A stretch of DNA of 64,000 nucleotides from the NCBI GenBank assembly GCA_947359465.1, contig OX375877.1:74350698-74414697 (forward strand), in the 5' to 3' direction. The notes under the pieces were generated by a model. It worked only from the letters and a program-made list of their open reading frames with translations. It had not been told where the DNA came from and made no database searches. The stretch is from Metellina segmentata (lineage: Eukaryota; Arthropoda; Arachnida; Araneae; Tetragnathidae). Below, one piece after another: positions 12,048 to 25,615 of this stretch. Each line of letters begins with the position of its first letter. Positions within the stretch are counted from its first letter, which is position 1. Both the position numbers and the translations under genes were made by a program.

Positions 12048-13531
12048 TCTATATAAATAAGAATGGAGTGTTTGTTTGTCAATATTTTCGACTCATTTCA
12101 AGTTTTCTATCCGTTTTGGACCCTTCTGATGCCGAATCCGCCTTTTTCTCGTTTGGTGTCTGTCTGTATGTTGTGTCCTATACACGTCCACGCGGTTTAA
12201 GATGTTTTCATGGAAATTTGCATACAGTGAGTACTTTTCTTCATTTAGTGAGTGGAATTGGTTGCGAAAGTCTGTCTGTCCGTCTTTCTGTTCTATGCTC
12301 GATTTTGTGTTTGTGTGTTTGTGTAGGCATCACATGAATTGTATTCCAGATATTTGATTGCAGTGTATATTAATATTTCTTTATTAATATATTTAGATGA
12401 GTTTCATGTTAAAACACCTGAGTAAGTATACTTAAGTCAACCATAATTTGGTAGTTTTGGAAAAATTGGAATGTCTATTGAATATTACGATTAATTCGAT
12501 TGCTTTACCAGTACTGCTGAAAAAGTAATTATTCTTCAAAAAATTATATTTTTTAATGGAATTTTAGCTCTGATACTTCATTTATTTCGAGTCTTATTTT
12601 TGTTCTTTGCGCAATGAAAACGATTTCGGAATATTTGAGACAAACGATATTTTTCAACGAAACGAGAATGAACAAGATCGCGTGAGCAGTGATGTTTTCT
12701 GTTTCTTTCGCTCTGAATTAATTTCACAGTTCTAAATTTTGTGCACTTTTAGTTGTAACTTGTGGCAACTGTGAGAGATCAAGAGATAAAAATGAATCAC
12801 AAATTAATATCTTTAGAACAATTTTTCCGACATCTTTTATTTTGTTCTATTTCACTGTTTTGTGTTTTAAATATTTATTATTTTAATAAATGTGTTTTCC
12901 TTCTTATCACACGCAACAGCATCACAAAGTATTAGACTTAAAAATATTAGGTAAGTCAGTATAAATTTTCAGTATAGTTATGCCATTATTGATAGAATAA
13001 TGCCGTTATTGAAAGAATAATAATGTTTAAAAATCCGAACTAGAACTTTTTCCAACATTAAAAAATTCGTTGTAATAATGATAGGAGAAGATTGCAAAAT
13101 TTCACAATGTCGCATACCGGAGGCAAGAGTGCCACAAGTTTAAAAAAATATTGTTTTGTTGACTATGAGTGCGAGAGCACTCGCCGTAAATCGTAATTTT
13201 AATTAATTGAGTTCAACACGAAAATAACTTAAGAAAGGGAATTCCAAATCTCCCTCAAAATCGTCTTTTATAGTAGTAACCTTAGTATCAGCTTTCGTCA
13301 TTTTGTAGCTTTGTCATACAGCAATTGTGCGATGTATGTGAAATGTATTACATGAATGGATATGCATGTGTAGGATTTGCGTCCAAAGTAAGTTGTAGAA
13401 AATATAAAGATGGCGAAAGGTGTTAAAATAAATTTTTATTCTACGAAAAACGTAAGTCATTATATATTTTGATTATCTCTTCAATCTAGAGTAAATCAAT
13501 TCAAACCGAGTAAGGTCGGGTATTTTGCTAG
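12048..13531 (+). mobile_element. Non-autonomous Helitron
   Basis: The 5' end reads TCTATATAAATAAGAATGGA and follows an A. The 3' end has a short CCGA/TCGG hairpin at 13506-13519, an 8-base spacer and CTAG at 13528-13531, followed by T. This matches the Helitron signature of a TC start, a 3' hairpin, a CTRR end and insertion between A and T. The body is ~1.48 kb and carries no Rep/helicase frame, so any mobility would be supplied in trans. An internal segment (about 12590-12760) recurs at 52590-52765. Confidence 0.72.
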
Positions 13532-15594
13532 TGTGTAATAAAAAAGAATGATGAATTGAGATTATGCTGGGGTCTTAGAATGGGTAACTCCCATCTCTCC
13601 GTGAGTGTGTTTCCAATGCAACACATTCCAAATTTGTTAGCCAATTAGAAGCGTGAATTTACATCATTACAATTGATTGTCAACGAGAATATGGGCCATT
13701 TATCACACATAAAGATACCTATACTCTTGACTGCTTTCACCTTTCAGAGTGGAGAATATCAGCGGAAAGAAATATCATTGGAATAATCATGTGCAAATGT
13801 TAGTTTTCGAAGAACTATGAATAGATTGTTATCTAAGCACAAGGACCATTCAGATGCTTATTTTATAACATAGCCATATTTTCGTAAATATGGTACGAAT
13901 CCCTTATTCATTTGGATTTATTATTAGGAGAGTTAGAAATAAACGGTTTGATGGTTAATATATACAAATGCAAATGTGTTCTACCGTAGGCAAATCCCTA
14001 GGTCATGTTGTAGAATCCAAACACAATCCCCAGATCCGGATAAGTTCGACGCCATTAAGAATTAGATAGACCCATCACAAACTAAATTATTCGAAGTTCA
14101 CCGTGACATGTTGGATGCCTTCGGAGCTTTTAGTTTAACTATGCTGAACTTGCGTGTCCTTTTACAGAGTTGACTTAAGCGAAAATGATTGATGAAATAA
14201 CTTAGAGAGAATAAAGATAATTCTTTTAATATTTTCAAAGAAGAATCACGCGGTTTTCGAATTATAATGTCTCTTGTTTAGGGCAGACACTTTTACCTTA
14301 CATTTGATGCCAACTAGACAGTTTGTAGGGATTTTATAGAGTCCGTTGGATGATGGAGGAATTGGACTACCAGGTCGAGGTCGGCAAGCCAAAAAACTGA
14401 CAAATTCGCAGAGAAAATGTCCAACTATTCAGCGAGACACATACGCAATTCTGGAGTTGAAAAATTTCAGGAATGCACACATAGTTGGGAAAAACATAAT
14501 TCTTTACTTCCTAAAAGCAAAAACGTTCCTCAGAATAAAATCCTTCATCCTTTTTCTGCAATTTGTTACCACAGAACACAAATCTACAACGATGGGATCT
14601 AACTCTGCAGAATTATGATCTACAAACACAATATGGTAATAATGCTCAAATTTCACATATAGTTACACTGTCAAGATTAATTCGACCCTCCGGCAATGCA
14701 TTGATGGAAGGGGAGAATTAGAACTCCACTAGTGTGAACTTATTTGTCAATAACTGTAACTGATAAAAAAGCGTTGCTGTTCTCAAAGAAAAGTTTTGTT
14801 TATTTTGATATGCGATTTATTGATATATGTAGTATTATGGTGAATTATTAATATTTGTGTGTGTTTTAGTTGTATTTTTACTATGGTTTCAAGGTGTTCA
14901 AGGATACCTATGCCTAGTTTTGGAAGATTTATGTGAGATCACTGCCCCAAACTGTAGTCAAAGGGCTACAAGGAGAAAAAAGATATCTCGAGGCACGATT
15001 AACGTGTGTTCCTGCTCTATATTGATATAATTTCGCTTTTGTGTAAATAGTGTATTGTGCGTGTCTTGTAATTATAATAAATATATTAATAAACATATTC
15101 GTCGATAAAAAGTTCTACTTAGAATATGGCACTACGCATCATAACAGCGAAGCAACGTATTCAAACAGTTACTGTGTGTGACAAAGGGAAAATCAGTATT
15201 CTTCGCTTCTCGAAAATTCAATGACGTTTAGAAGGTTTAGGAAAAAAGAATAATCCATTTAGTTCGATGTAATGTATTACAAAGTAATATTCAATGAATA
15301 ACATGAACCATATTTTGTTATAGCCCATATTAATCAATAGAGTACAAATGTTTTGCACTGTATACAGATTTATCAATTTTAGAACTCTATTTAAAATGAT
15401 TTTTTGTCTGCTGAAGTATAATATCTGAAATATATCAGATTCGTCTATAAATTTCGAAAGCCGAAATAATTAAGAAATCCGTTCCCTCGTCGCTTATTGT
15501 GATTTTGAAACTGAATCCCATCAAAATCGTCGTGAACAGGAAAATGGCACGCGTTAAATTTCTCGTGGCTTCGAATTTCCTCACGATGATGGCC
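13532..15594. other. Non-coding stretch, no gene seen
   Basis: No exon or repeat family member was recognised. Overlapping short open frames at 14346-14618 occur in two frames at once and lack family features. Confidence 0.5.
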
Positions 15595-15745
15595 TGATGC
15601 AGGGGTTTGGAGAGTGGATTAACACTTCAGGTGAATCCTCATCTGACTATTGTTCCAAATTAACTAGGATCCTTCCCTTTGGAATTGATTCCGGACAGTC
15701 ACAAATAGACCGTTGTGTTGATGCAGTGAGACGTAAATTCATCAA
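15595..15745 (+). repeat. Degenerate SINE 3' part
   Basis: It retains the order of SINE blocks: CTCATCTGACTATTGTTC, then TTGGAATTGATTCCGGACAG and AGACGTAAATTCATC. It is strongly diverged and lacks the head. Confidence 0.55.
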
Positions 15746-17189
15746 TCCAACCTAACTCCAAAAGTTTTTAGAAACACACTTTGTGAAAAATTGTATCGTT
15801 CAGTGTTAATGTAGCAAGCTGTAGTTACAAACAAATTTAAGCATCCATTTGAAAATAACTATTTTCGTTTTGCTGATATATTACCAATAAATAAAAAATT
15901 GTACATTAAAAATAAAAAATTTTTTAGATTTATATTTTTGAAAACGGCATTATTCTTTCTCTAATTACTTATTTAGAAATTACCATAATTGTTCAAATTA
16001 ATTTTGAAATGGTTTAGTAAATTAAGGTATTATATTATCCAAGAAAAAATATTTCGAAACTTGAAAAGCAAGAATTATGCCATTTATGTTCTTTTCGAAG
16101 GAAACAGAAATGGACTTGTGGAAAAGATTGAAAAGGTGATTTAATTATATGGAATATGAAGCGTATGTTAAATAAATTAACTAATTTTCAGCTTCGCATT
16201 TATTCTTACATTAGTACTTAAAAATTGCGATTTGGTGTTTATTATTGTTTTTAAAGAAGATGAAGTCAGACATTTTTTGACATTTTCTTTATAGAACGTG
16301 GAGACAGTGAAGTAAAAGGAACTGAGGCAGTAAAAAATAACACTCCAATGTTTGCTTTACTTAATTAGTTGAAATTTGATAGGACCAGGAAAACTATTTT
16401 TTAGATGAGCAGTATAAAGTTTCGACTGAAACGAAAATACTGACGCTGTTACGCTGCTGTTGAACAACTTTTGTTTTTACTTTATAAAAACTTGAAACTC
16501 TGACAAAAGTTTAACTTCTAAAGTTCATACTCAAGATAATAAAGACTTTCAAAATTCCATCTGTGTATAGACAAAAATAGTTTTCATTTCTTTTTTGTCA
16601 TTATTCTAGATAACAGTTGTGAATCCCCTTATTACGGTAGGTTGTTAATCATCGTCCACTGGAATAACACAACGGGCTTATTCGATCTATTTATATAAAA
16701 TAAAAACTTGTGTTATTAGTAATTAAAATATCAATTACAAGGTAGTTATTAAAATATATAAAACATAAGGATGTTTTTTTTTTATGTCAGAGCACAATTT
16801 TGTTCTGGACCCCCCTAACTTTAAAATAAAATACTTTTTACTTTTTATTTTTCACACACTGTTTACACTATTAATGACAATTGATAGTTTAGAGTAGAGG
16901 CCCTATTTTAGACCATTTTTGTTTTCAAAAGTGGTAAAGAATACTATTACTCTCAATTATAAATGTTACGATTTTAAAAATTTTCTTTCCACCTGAAATT
17001 GATCGACAATGTTTACAGCACAAGTGGTTTCAACAAGACAAGGCATCCTGTAATACAGCTCGTTCAACCATGCAAATTCTATAAGATGCATTTCTCGGTC
17101 GAACAAAATCTGGTGATGTTGATTTACAAGCTCGTTACTCTGGTTTAACCGCGTAGGTTTTATTTTGATAAGACTACTTAACCCTCCAA
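15746..17189. other. Non-coding stretch with a small SINE tail remnant
   Basis: AT-rich with no gene seen. At 16645-16685 the text TTAATCATCGTCCACTGGAA followed by TAACACAACGGGCT is the reverse complement of the SINE 3' end. The remainder is unexplained. Confidence 0.45.
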
Positions 17190-17276
17190 GTGGTTTTGAC
17201 GAGAGATCAAGATCGGATACATTTTCCTAATGACTAGATATTTCGTCTTTTATCTTCAGAGATATCGCGTCTAGAC
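17190..17276. repeat. Fragment of the ATCTCGTC/CATCAAGATC repeat family
   Basis: AAGTGGTTTTGACGAGAGATC, close to AAGTGGTTTCGACGAGATATC at 44891, directly abuts the left edge of the satellite array. The satellite therefore begins inside or next to a copy of this dispersed repeat. Confidence 0.5.
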
Positions 17277-19596
17277 AAAACTGGTGTATTACTCCAAGGG
17301 AGAATAAACATCCAGGATGGCAAAGCAAATTGTTTCTCACCTAAAACTGGTGTATTACTTCAAAGGAGAATGATCATCCAGGATGGCAAAGCAAATTGTT
17401 TCTCACCTAAAACTGGTGTATTACTTCAAGGGAGAATGAACATCCAGGATGGCAAAGCAAATTGTTTCTCACCTATAAATGGTGTATTACTTTTTTGGAG
17501 AATGAACATCCAGGATGGCAAAGCAAATTGTTTCTAACCTAAAACTGGTGTATTACTTCAAAGGAGAATGATCATCCAGGATGGCAAAGCAAATTGTTTC
17601 TCACCTAAAACTGGTGTATTACTTCAAGGGAGAATGAACATCCAGGATGGCAAAGCAAATTGTTTCTCACCTAAAACTGGTGTATTACTTTTTTGGAGAA
17701 TGAACATCCAGGATGGCAAAGCAAATTGTTTCTCACCTAAAACTGGTGTATTACTCCAAGGGAGAATGAACATCCAGGATGACAAAGCAAATTGTTTCTC
17801 ACCTAAAACTGGTGTATTACTTCAAAGGAGAATGATCATTCAGGATGGCAAAGCAAATTGTTTCTCACCTAAAACTGGTGTATTACTCCAAGGGAGAATG
17901 AACATCCAGGATGACAAAGCAAATTGTTTCTCACCTAAAACTGGTGTATTACTTCAAAGGAGAATGATCATTCAGGATGGCAAAGCAAATTGTTTCTCAC
18001 CTAAAACTGGTGTATTACTCCAAGGGAGAATGAACATCCAGGATGACAAAGCAAATTGTTTCTCACCTAAAACTGGTGTATTACTTCAAAGGAGAATGAT
18101 CATTCAGGATGGCAAAGCAAATTGTTTCTCACCTAAAACTGGTGTATTACTCCAAGGGAGAATGAACATCCAGGATGACAAAGCAAATTGTTTCTCACCT
18201 AAAACTGGTGTATTACTTCAAAGGAGAATGATCATTCAGGATGGCAAAGCAAATTGTTTCTCACCTAAAACTGGTGTATTACTTCAAAGGAGAATGATCA
18301 TTCAGGATGACAAAGCAAATTGTTTCTCACCTAAAACTGGTGTATTACTTTTTTGGAGAATGAACATCCAGGATGGCAAAGCAAATTGTTTCTAACCTAA
18401 AACTGGTGTATTACTTCAAAGGAGAATGATCATCCAGGATGGCAAAGCAAATTGTTTCTCACCTAAAACTGGTGTATTACTTCAAGGGAGAATGAACATC
18501 CAGGATGGCAAAGCAAATTGTTTCTCACCTATAACTGGTGTATTACTTTTTTGGAGAATGAACATCCAGGATGGCAAAGCAAATTGTTTCTAACCTAAAA
18601 CTGGTGTATTACTTCAAAGGAGAATGATCATCCAGGATGGCAAAGCAAATTGTTTCTCACCTAAAACTGGTGTATTACTTCAAGGGAGAATGAACATCCA
18701 GGATGGCAAAGCAAATTGTTTCTCACCTAAAACTGGTGTATTACTTTTTTGGAGAATGAACATCCAGGATGGCAAAGCAAATTGTTTCTCACCTAAAACT
18801 GGTGTATTACTTCAAGGGAGAATGAACATCCAGGATGACAAAGCAAATTGTTTCTCACCTAAAACTGGTGTATTACTTCAAAGGAGAATGATCATTCAGG
18901 ATGGAAAAGCAAATTGTTTCTCACCTAAAACTGGTGTATTACTCCAAGGGAGAATGAACATCCAGGATGACAAAGCAAATTGTTTCTCACCTAAAACTGG
19001 TGTATTACTTCAAAGGAGAATGATCATTCAGGATGGCAAAGCAAATTGTTTCTCACCTAAAACTGGTGTATTACTCCAAGGGAGAATGAACATCCAGGAT
19101 GACAAAGCAAATTGTTTCTCACCTAAAACTGGTGTATTACTTCAAAGGAGAATGATCATTCAGGATGGCAAAGCAAATTGTTTCTCACCTAAAACTGGTG
19201 TATTACTTCAAGGGAGAATGAACATCCAGGATGGCAAAGCAAATTGTTTCTCACCTAAAACTGGTGTATTACTTCAAGGGAGAATGAACATACAGGATGG
19301 CAAAGCAAATTGTTTCTCACCTAAAACTGGTGTATTACTTCAAGGGAGAATGAACATCCAGGATGGCAAAGCAAATTGTTTCTCACCTAAAACTGGTGTA
19401 TTACTCCAAGGGAGAATGAACATCCAGGATGGCAAAGCCAATTGTTTCTAACCTAAAACTGGTGTATTACTTCAAAGGAGAATGATCATTCAGGATGACA
19501 AAGTAAATTGTTTCTCACCTAAAACTGGTGTATTACTTTTTTGGAGAATGAACATCCAGGATGGCAAAGCAAATTGTTTCTAACCTAAAACTGGTG
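17277..19596 (+). repeat. 66-bp satellite array, ~35 units, with 16-unit higher-order repeat
   Basis: The unit starts AAAACTGGTGTATTACTTCA and ends AAATTGTTTCTCACCT. Its 66-bp length equals 22 codons, so one plus-strand frame stays in register. That frame is interrupted only where a TCTCACC unit is TCTAACC (TAA at 17535, 18393, 18591, 19449, 19581). Two 275-codon open runs result, at 17568-18395 and 18624-19451, offset by 1056 bases (16 units) and identical in their first nine units. Units fall into a few types, differing at CAAGGG/CAAAGG/TTTTTTGG and GGC/GAC, and there is a local 132-bp alternation. There is no promoter, signal peptide or splice context, so I read it as satellite DNA rather than a gene. 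Confidence 0.95.
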
Positions 19597-19967
19597 ACAG
19601 TCAGTAACAAGTTTATATTTCAGAGGCTAGCTACTGCATGACACTTCATGAAGCAAATGTAAACCACTCAGGGGAGGGTTAGGGAATAAATTTACGATGG
19701 TAAGTCAACTATGGAGCCGGACTAGTTGAAATGCCAGTGCTATGCATAACACTTCCAACAACTGTCTGAATCTGTCTAATAACAAAAGCTTCTATCACAG
19801 CTTCGCTATTCTTTTGCCACTCAGCTGCATTTCAACAAACTGCCTCATGCACTCACATTCAGCTTTTAAAGGCAACATTGGGCAGTAAAACTGTTTAAAT
19901 TATTGCATACGGAAGTTCACCCGCAATATTAATACAGTTATCATGGTAAGCCGCAACTGGAAGTCAG
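19597..19967. other. Right flank of satellite, no gene seen
   Basis: Unique-looking sequence between the satellite and a reverse SINE. No open frame of note. Confidence 0.4.
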
Positions 19968-20185
19968 TAACACCTCGTAATTTTGAACCATGGTCAGATG
20001 ACGAAGGAACACCTGAGCTCGCACCCCACTCTCCAAACTTCCATACCAACCCAACGTGAGGACTTTCGGTCACGACTGATTGTAGGTGTACCAGCCGCCT
20101 CTACACCATAAGCTTACAACCATGCATGCCGTACCCGTATTCTTCACCAGGAACCTTCCGATGTAATGGCTAACAACTTAATCAC
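19968..20185 (-). repeat. SINE copy, reverse orientation
   Basis: The reverse complement contains the family blocks: CTGACCATGGTTCAAAATTA, a GTGAGGAC-type block (GTCCTCACGTTGGGTT) and a head near 20140-20185. The 3' tail is truncated. It sits immediately upstream of the hAT-like relic. Confidence 0.65.
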
Positions 20186-20382
20186 TGTACCGGTAAAGGA
20201 ATTCGAGACGTTGGACTTGAATCTCTTCGCGCGGCGCTTCTACCCTGACTCTTGAAAAACCGGGCTTTACTCTCGGTATGTCGGGTAATTAACGTGCATT
20301 GTTTTATATTCCGCAGATGTCAATGGAACTGGGAAACAGTAAAAAAAAAAAAAGGCATTTTCTTGGTTGGTGAGGTGAGTCC

Positions 20383-21834
20383 TTGAGAAAGGTTAGAGCG
20401 GAATCCATAAAATCCGATTTGCAGTTAAACGTGCCCGAAGTAGTTACCGTTCATTACGATAGAAAATTGTTACCAGGCCTGGATTTGAGAAGTTCTAAAG
20501 AAGAATGCATACAGATCCTTATTTCATTTGGAGAGAAAGAGCAACTTCTTGCGGTACCAAAATTGGACAGCTCTTCCGGCAAAGATGAAGCTAAAGCAGT
20601 TTCAAACGCACTTAAAGAATGGAACCTCAATGATAAAGTACAAATAATGTGTTGTGATACGACAGTATCTAATACAGACCACTTGATTGGAGTTTGTGAG
20701 CTTTTAGAACAAAATCTGGGAAGATAATTGTTACTCTTTGATTGCCGTCATCATGTTTATGAACTGGTTCTGAAAAGTGTATTTGAAACAAAGATGCACC
20801 AAGTAGCAAGCAGTCCCCATATTACACTGATCAAAAAGTTCATAGACAACTGGAAAAACATTAATCCTAATGCTATCGAAACATGCACAGATTTTGCCAA
20901 ACAGCATCTTTTTGACGCGACCATTAACGGATCGGTGACGTTTTTTACCCGTGAACTGCAAAAATCCATTATACGTGACGATTATCGGGAACTGATCGAA
21001 CTATTTTTTTATTTTCTTGAGAGGAGATAACGAGAGTAAAATTAAAATCAGACCTCCTGGCGCAATGCATCTAGCACAATGGATGGAAAAGCTATTTACT
21101 CTTTGAAAATATGTTTGATGCAGTCTCAGTTCAAAATGAGTGTTGAGGACAAACGAGAGTAGCAAGATGTTTGTTTATTCATTGTGGCAGTTTATGTGAT
21201 GCCCTGGCTTGTATTCAGTTTGGCGGTGAAGGCGCGGAATCAAGATTTGCGTATTTTAGAGACGTTAAAATAGTATGAAACAGTTGACAAATTGATTTCC
21301 AAAGCGGCCCTGAGCAAGTTCAGTCAACACCAGTGGTATTTAGCAGCCGTATTATCACTTTTTGATGCTATTGTTTATTAACAAACCAAGGCGAATAATG
21401 TAGCGAACTTACTAAGACAAAGTTAATATGATTTTGGGAAGATATATGTTCCCCCGAAGGAAAATATGTCTATCTTTATACGATGAGAGCTTTGTTTGAT
21501 CTGTTATTTTAAATTCTGTTAATTGTCTTGTGATACTAATTTTTCTTATTGTTTTAGAGAAATCATTGAGTGATTTCATATCCATCAAGAGCAAAAATTT
21601 GTTTTCGCGATTAAAAGTTGACAGTAGCTTCTTCCAAGAAAACGTATCTTCGGGGGAAGAAAATGCAGCCTTTGTGGAAGCTAAAAATAAGAATTTTAGC
21701 TTAAAAGCAGTAAATTACACAGCTGAAAGAGCTAATAATCTAATGCAACCTTTCCATGGTTTAATTATCACAGAAGAAGAACACAAACAGTTCTTATTAC
21801 GCTGAGTGCGAGAACATATTAAGATGTAAACCAG
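20383..21834 (+). pseudogene. hAT-like transposase relic (RNase H-fold)
   Basis: The frame starting near 20383 reads a segment ending in CDTTVSNT and LLEQNLGR, stops at TAA (20725-20727), then resumes in the same frame with DCRHHVYELVL. The CDTT acidic residue followed by CRHH resembles the catalytic Asp and C/DxxH motif of hAT transposases. I recognise the family as common in invertebrate genomes but cannot name it. Coding resemblance continues through GAMHLAQWMEK (about 21060), a frameshift near 21095, stops near 21265 and 21380, and a last open block at 21540-21804 (YTAERANNLMQPFHG). That block ends in a TGA after FLLR, where related proteins read on. At least two in-frame stops and two or more frameshifts make it dead. 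There is no good Met start, so the N-terminus is missing. Confidence 0.7.
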
Positions 21835-24445
<2,611 letters not shown>

Positions 24446-24670
24446 TAATTCAATAAACATAATAATAGCAAGTACTAAGATGGTTTTAATGTTACAAGAA
24501 TCATACCTACTGAGAATGTTAAGAACAAAGTACTACACTTTGAAATCGCCAAATCTTTTTGTACATGTGTTTATGAGAAAGCTTTTGGAGAAGCTAAATA
24601 AAGTACGTATGAACAGAAAATCCTAAATCTTAAAACAATGCACTTCATTAATGCCTATTCCAATTCGTCA

Positions 24671-25003
24671 GACGACCAATTGGTCTGGTGGTTAAGGTGT
24701 TAGCCTCAAGATAGGAAGGTTCCTGGTTAGAATCCGAGTCAATGCATGGATGTTTGTAAGCGTATGGTGTAGAGGTGTGTGGTACACCTTAAATCTGTCG
24801 TGGCCAACAGTCCTCACGTTAGGTCGGTGGGGAAATTTGAAGAGTGGTGTGCCAGGTTCAAGTGTTGGCTCGTCATCTGACCGTGGTTCAAAATTACGTG
24901 GTGTTGTCCTCGAATATTTCACTTAGGGAATTGATCCCGGACCGTCGTCAATAGCTTGTTGTGTTGCTCTAGTACGAAGTTAATTAAAAAAGTTACCAAA
25001 TTA
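24671..25003 (+). repeat. Full-length tRNA-derived SINE with 12-bp target duplication
   Basis: TCCAATTCGTCA occurs exactly at 24659-24670 and again at 25004-25015, flanking the element as a target-site duplication. The head has an A-box-like TGGTTAAGGTGTTAGCC near 24690 and a B-box-like GGTTAGAATCC near 24725, as in tRNA-derived SINEs. The tail ends TTAATTAAAAAAGTTACC. This is the best-preserved copy in the window and probably the youngest. A minus-strand open frame across it is a shadow. Confidence 0.85.
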
Positions 25004-25385
25004 TCCAATTCGTCAAATTCAGATTTAGTAGTGAATTTTGAAAAGCATCAAATGTATGCAGAATACGAATGCATGGTTTAAAGATAGTTTTTCATAGAAA
25101 TTTGCCTTAAATTTTGCATCTACGTGTTTATAAATTGCACGCGGTAAATATCACTGATAATAAGCGCATAATTCGGATACCTTAATGTCTTTATGGAATT
25201 ATTACATAGCTCTTTTTTTTAATAAGTCATTTTGACATACCACACTAACAGGAATAAAGAATGAAATTGAAGAAAAAAATGATTGATAGTTTAAATCATA
25301 TGAAAGTGAGTCAGCTGGGAGAAGCGAAACTAATGCAGGAAACTACTGCTTAGATTAATTAAAATGTTTATAATATTGACACTTA

Positions 25386-25615
25386 ATTCCGGGATCAATC
25401 CAAAACAGTAAGATTAGCTGACAAAACCTCGTAGCCACACCTAAGTTGAATTCCAACTTTCCACACCACGCCAACGTGAGGACATTTGAGGCCAGTACAT
25501 ATTTAACTTTCCCCAATCCCCACGTACATTACAATCTGGTGGTTTCATCTATTTTCGAACTCGTAACCCTATGATTGCAAATCCACGAGTATATCAACTG
25601 ACATACCGCATCCCT
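25386..25615 (-). repeat. SINE copy, reverse orientation
   Basis: The reverse complement has the family 3' block GGATTGATCCCGGAATT, the CCTCACGTTGGCGTGGTG block and a B-box-like GAGTTCGAAA (about 25552). It is shorter in the middle than the 24.7-kb copy. Confidence 0.65.

Noticed and set aside
17568..19451. Two 275-codon ORFs as genuine repeat proteins
   Set aside because: They are readings through a 66-bp satellite whose length is a multiple of three. There is no start context, signal, splice sites or non-repeat sequence, and variation includes in-frame stops.
17277..19596. CRISPR array
   Set aside because: Units are contiguous with no unique spacers, and the genome is eukaryotic.
24671..24760. 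Functional tRNA gene
   Set aside because: Only A- and B-box-like blocks are present. The rest does not fold as a cloverleaf and continues into the SINE body.
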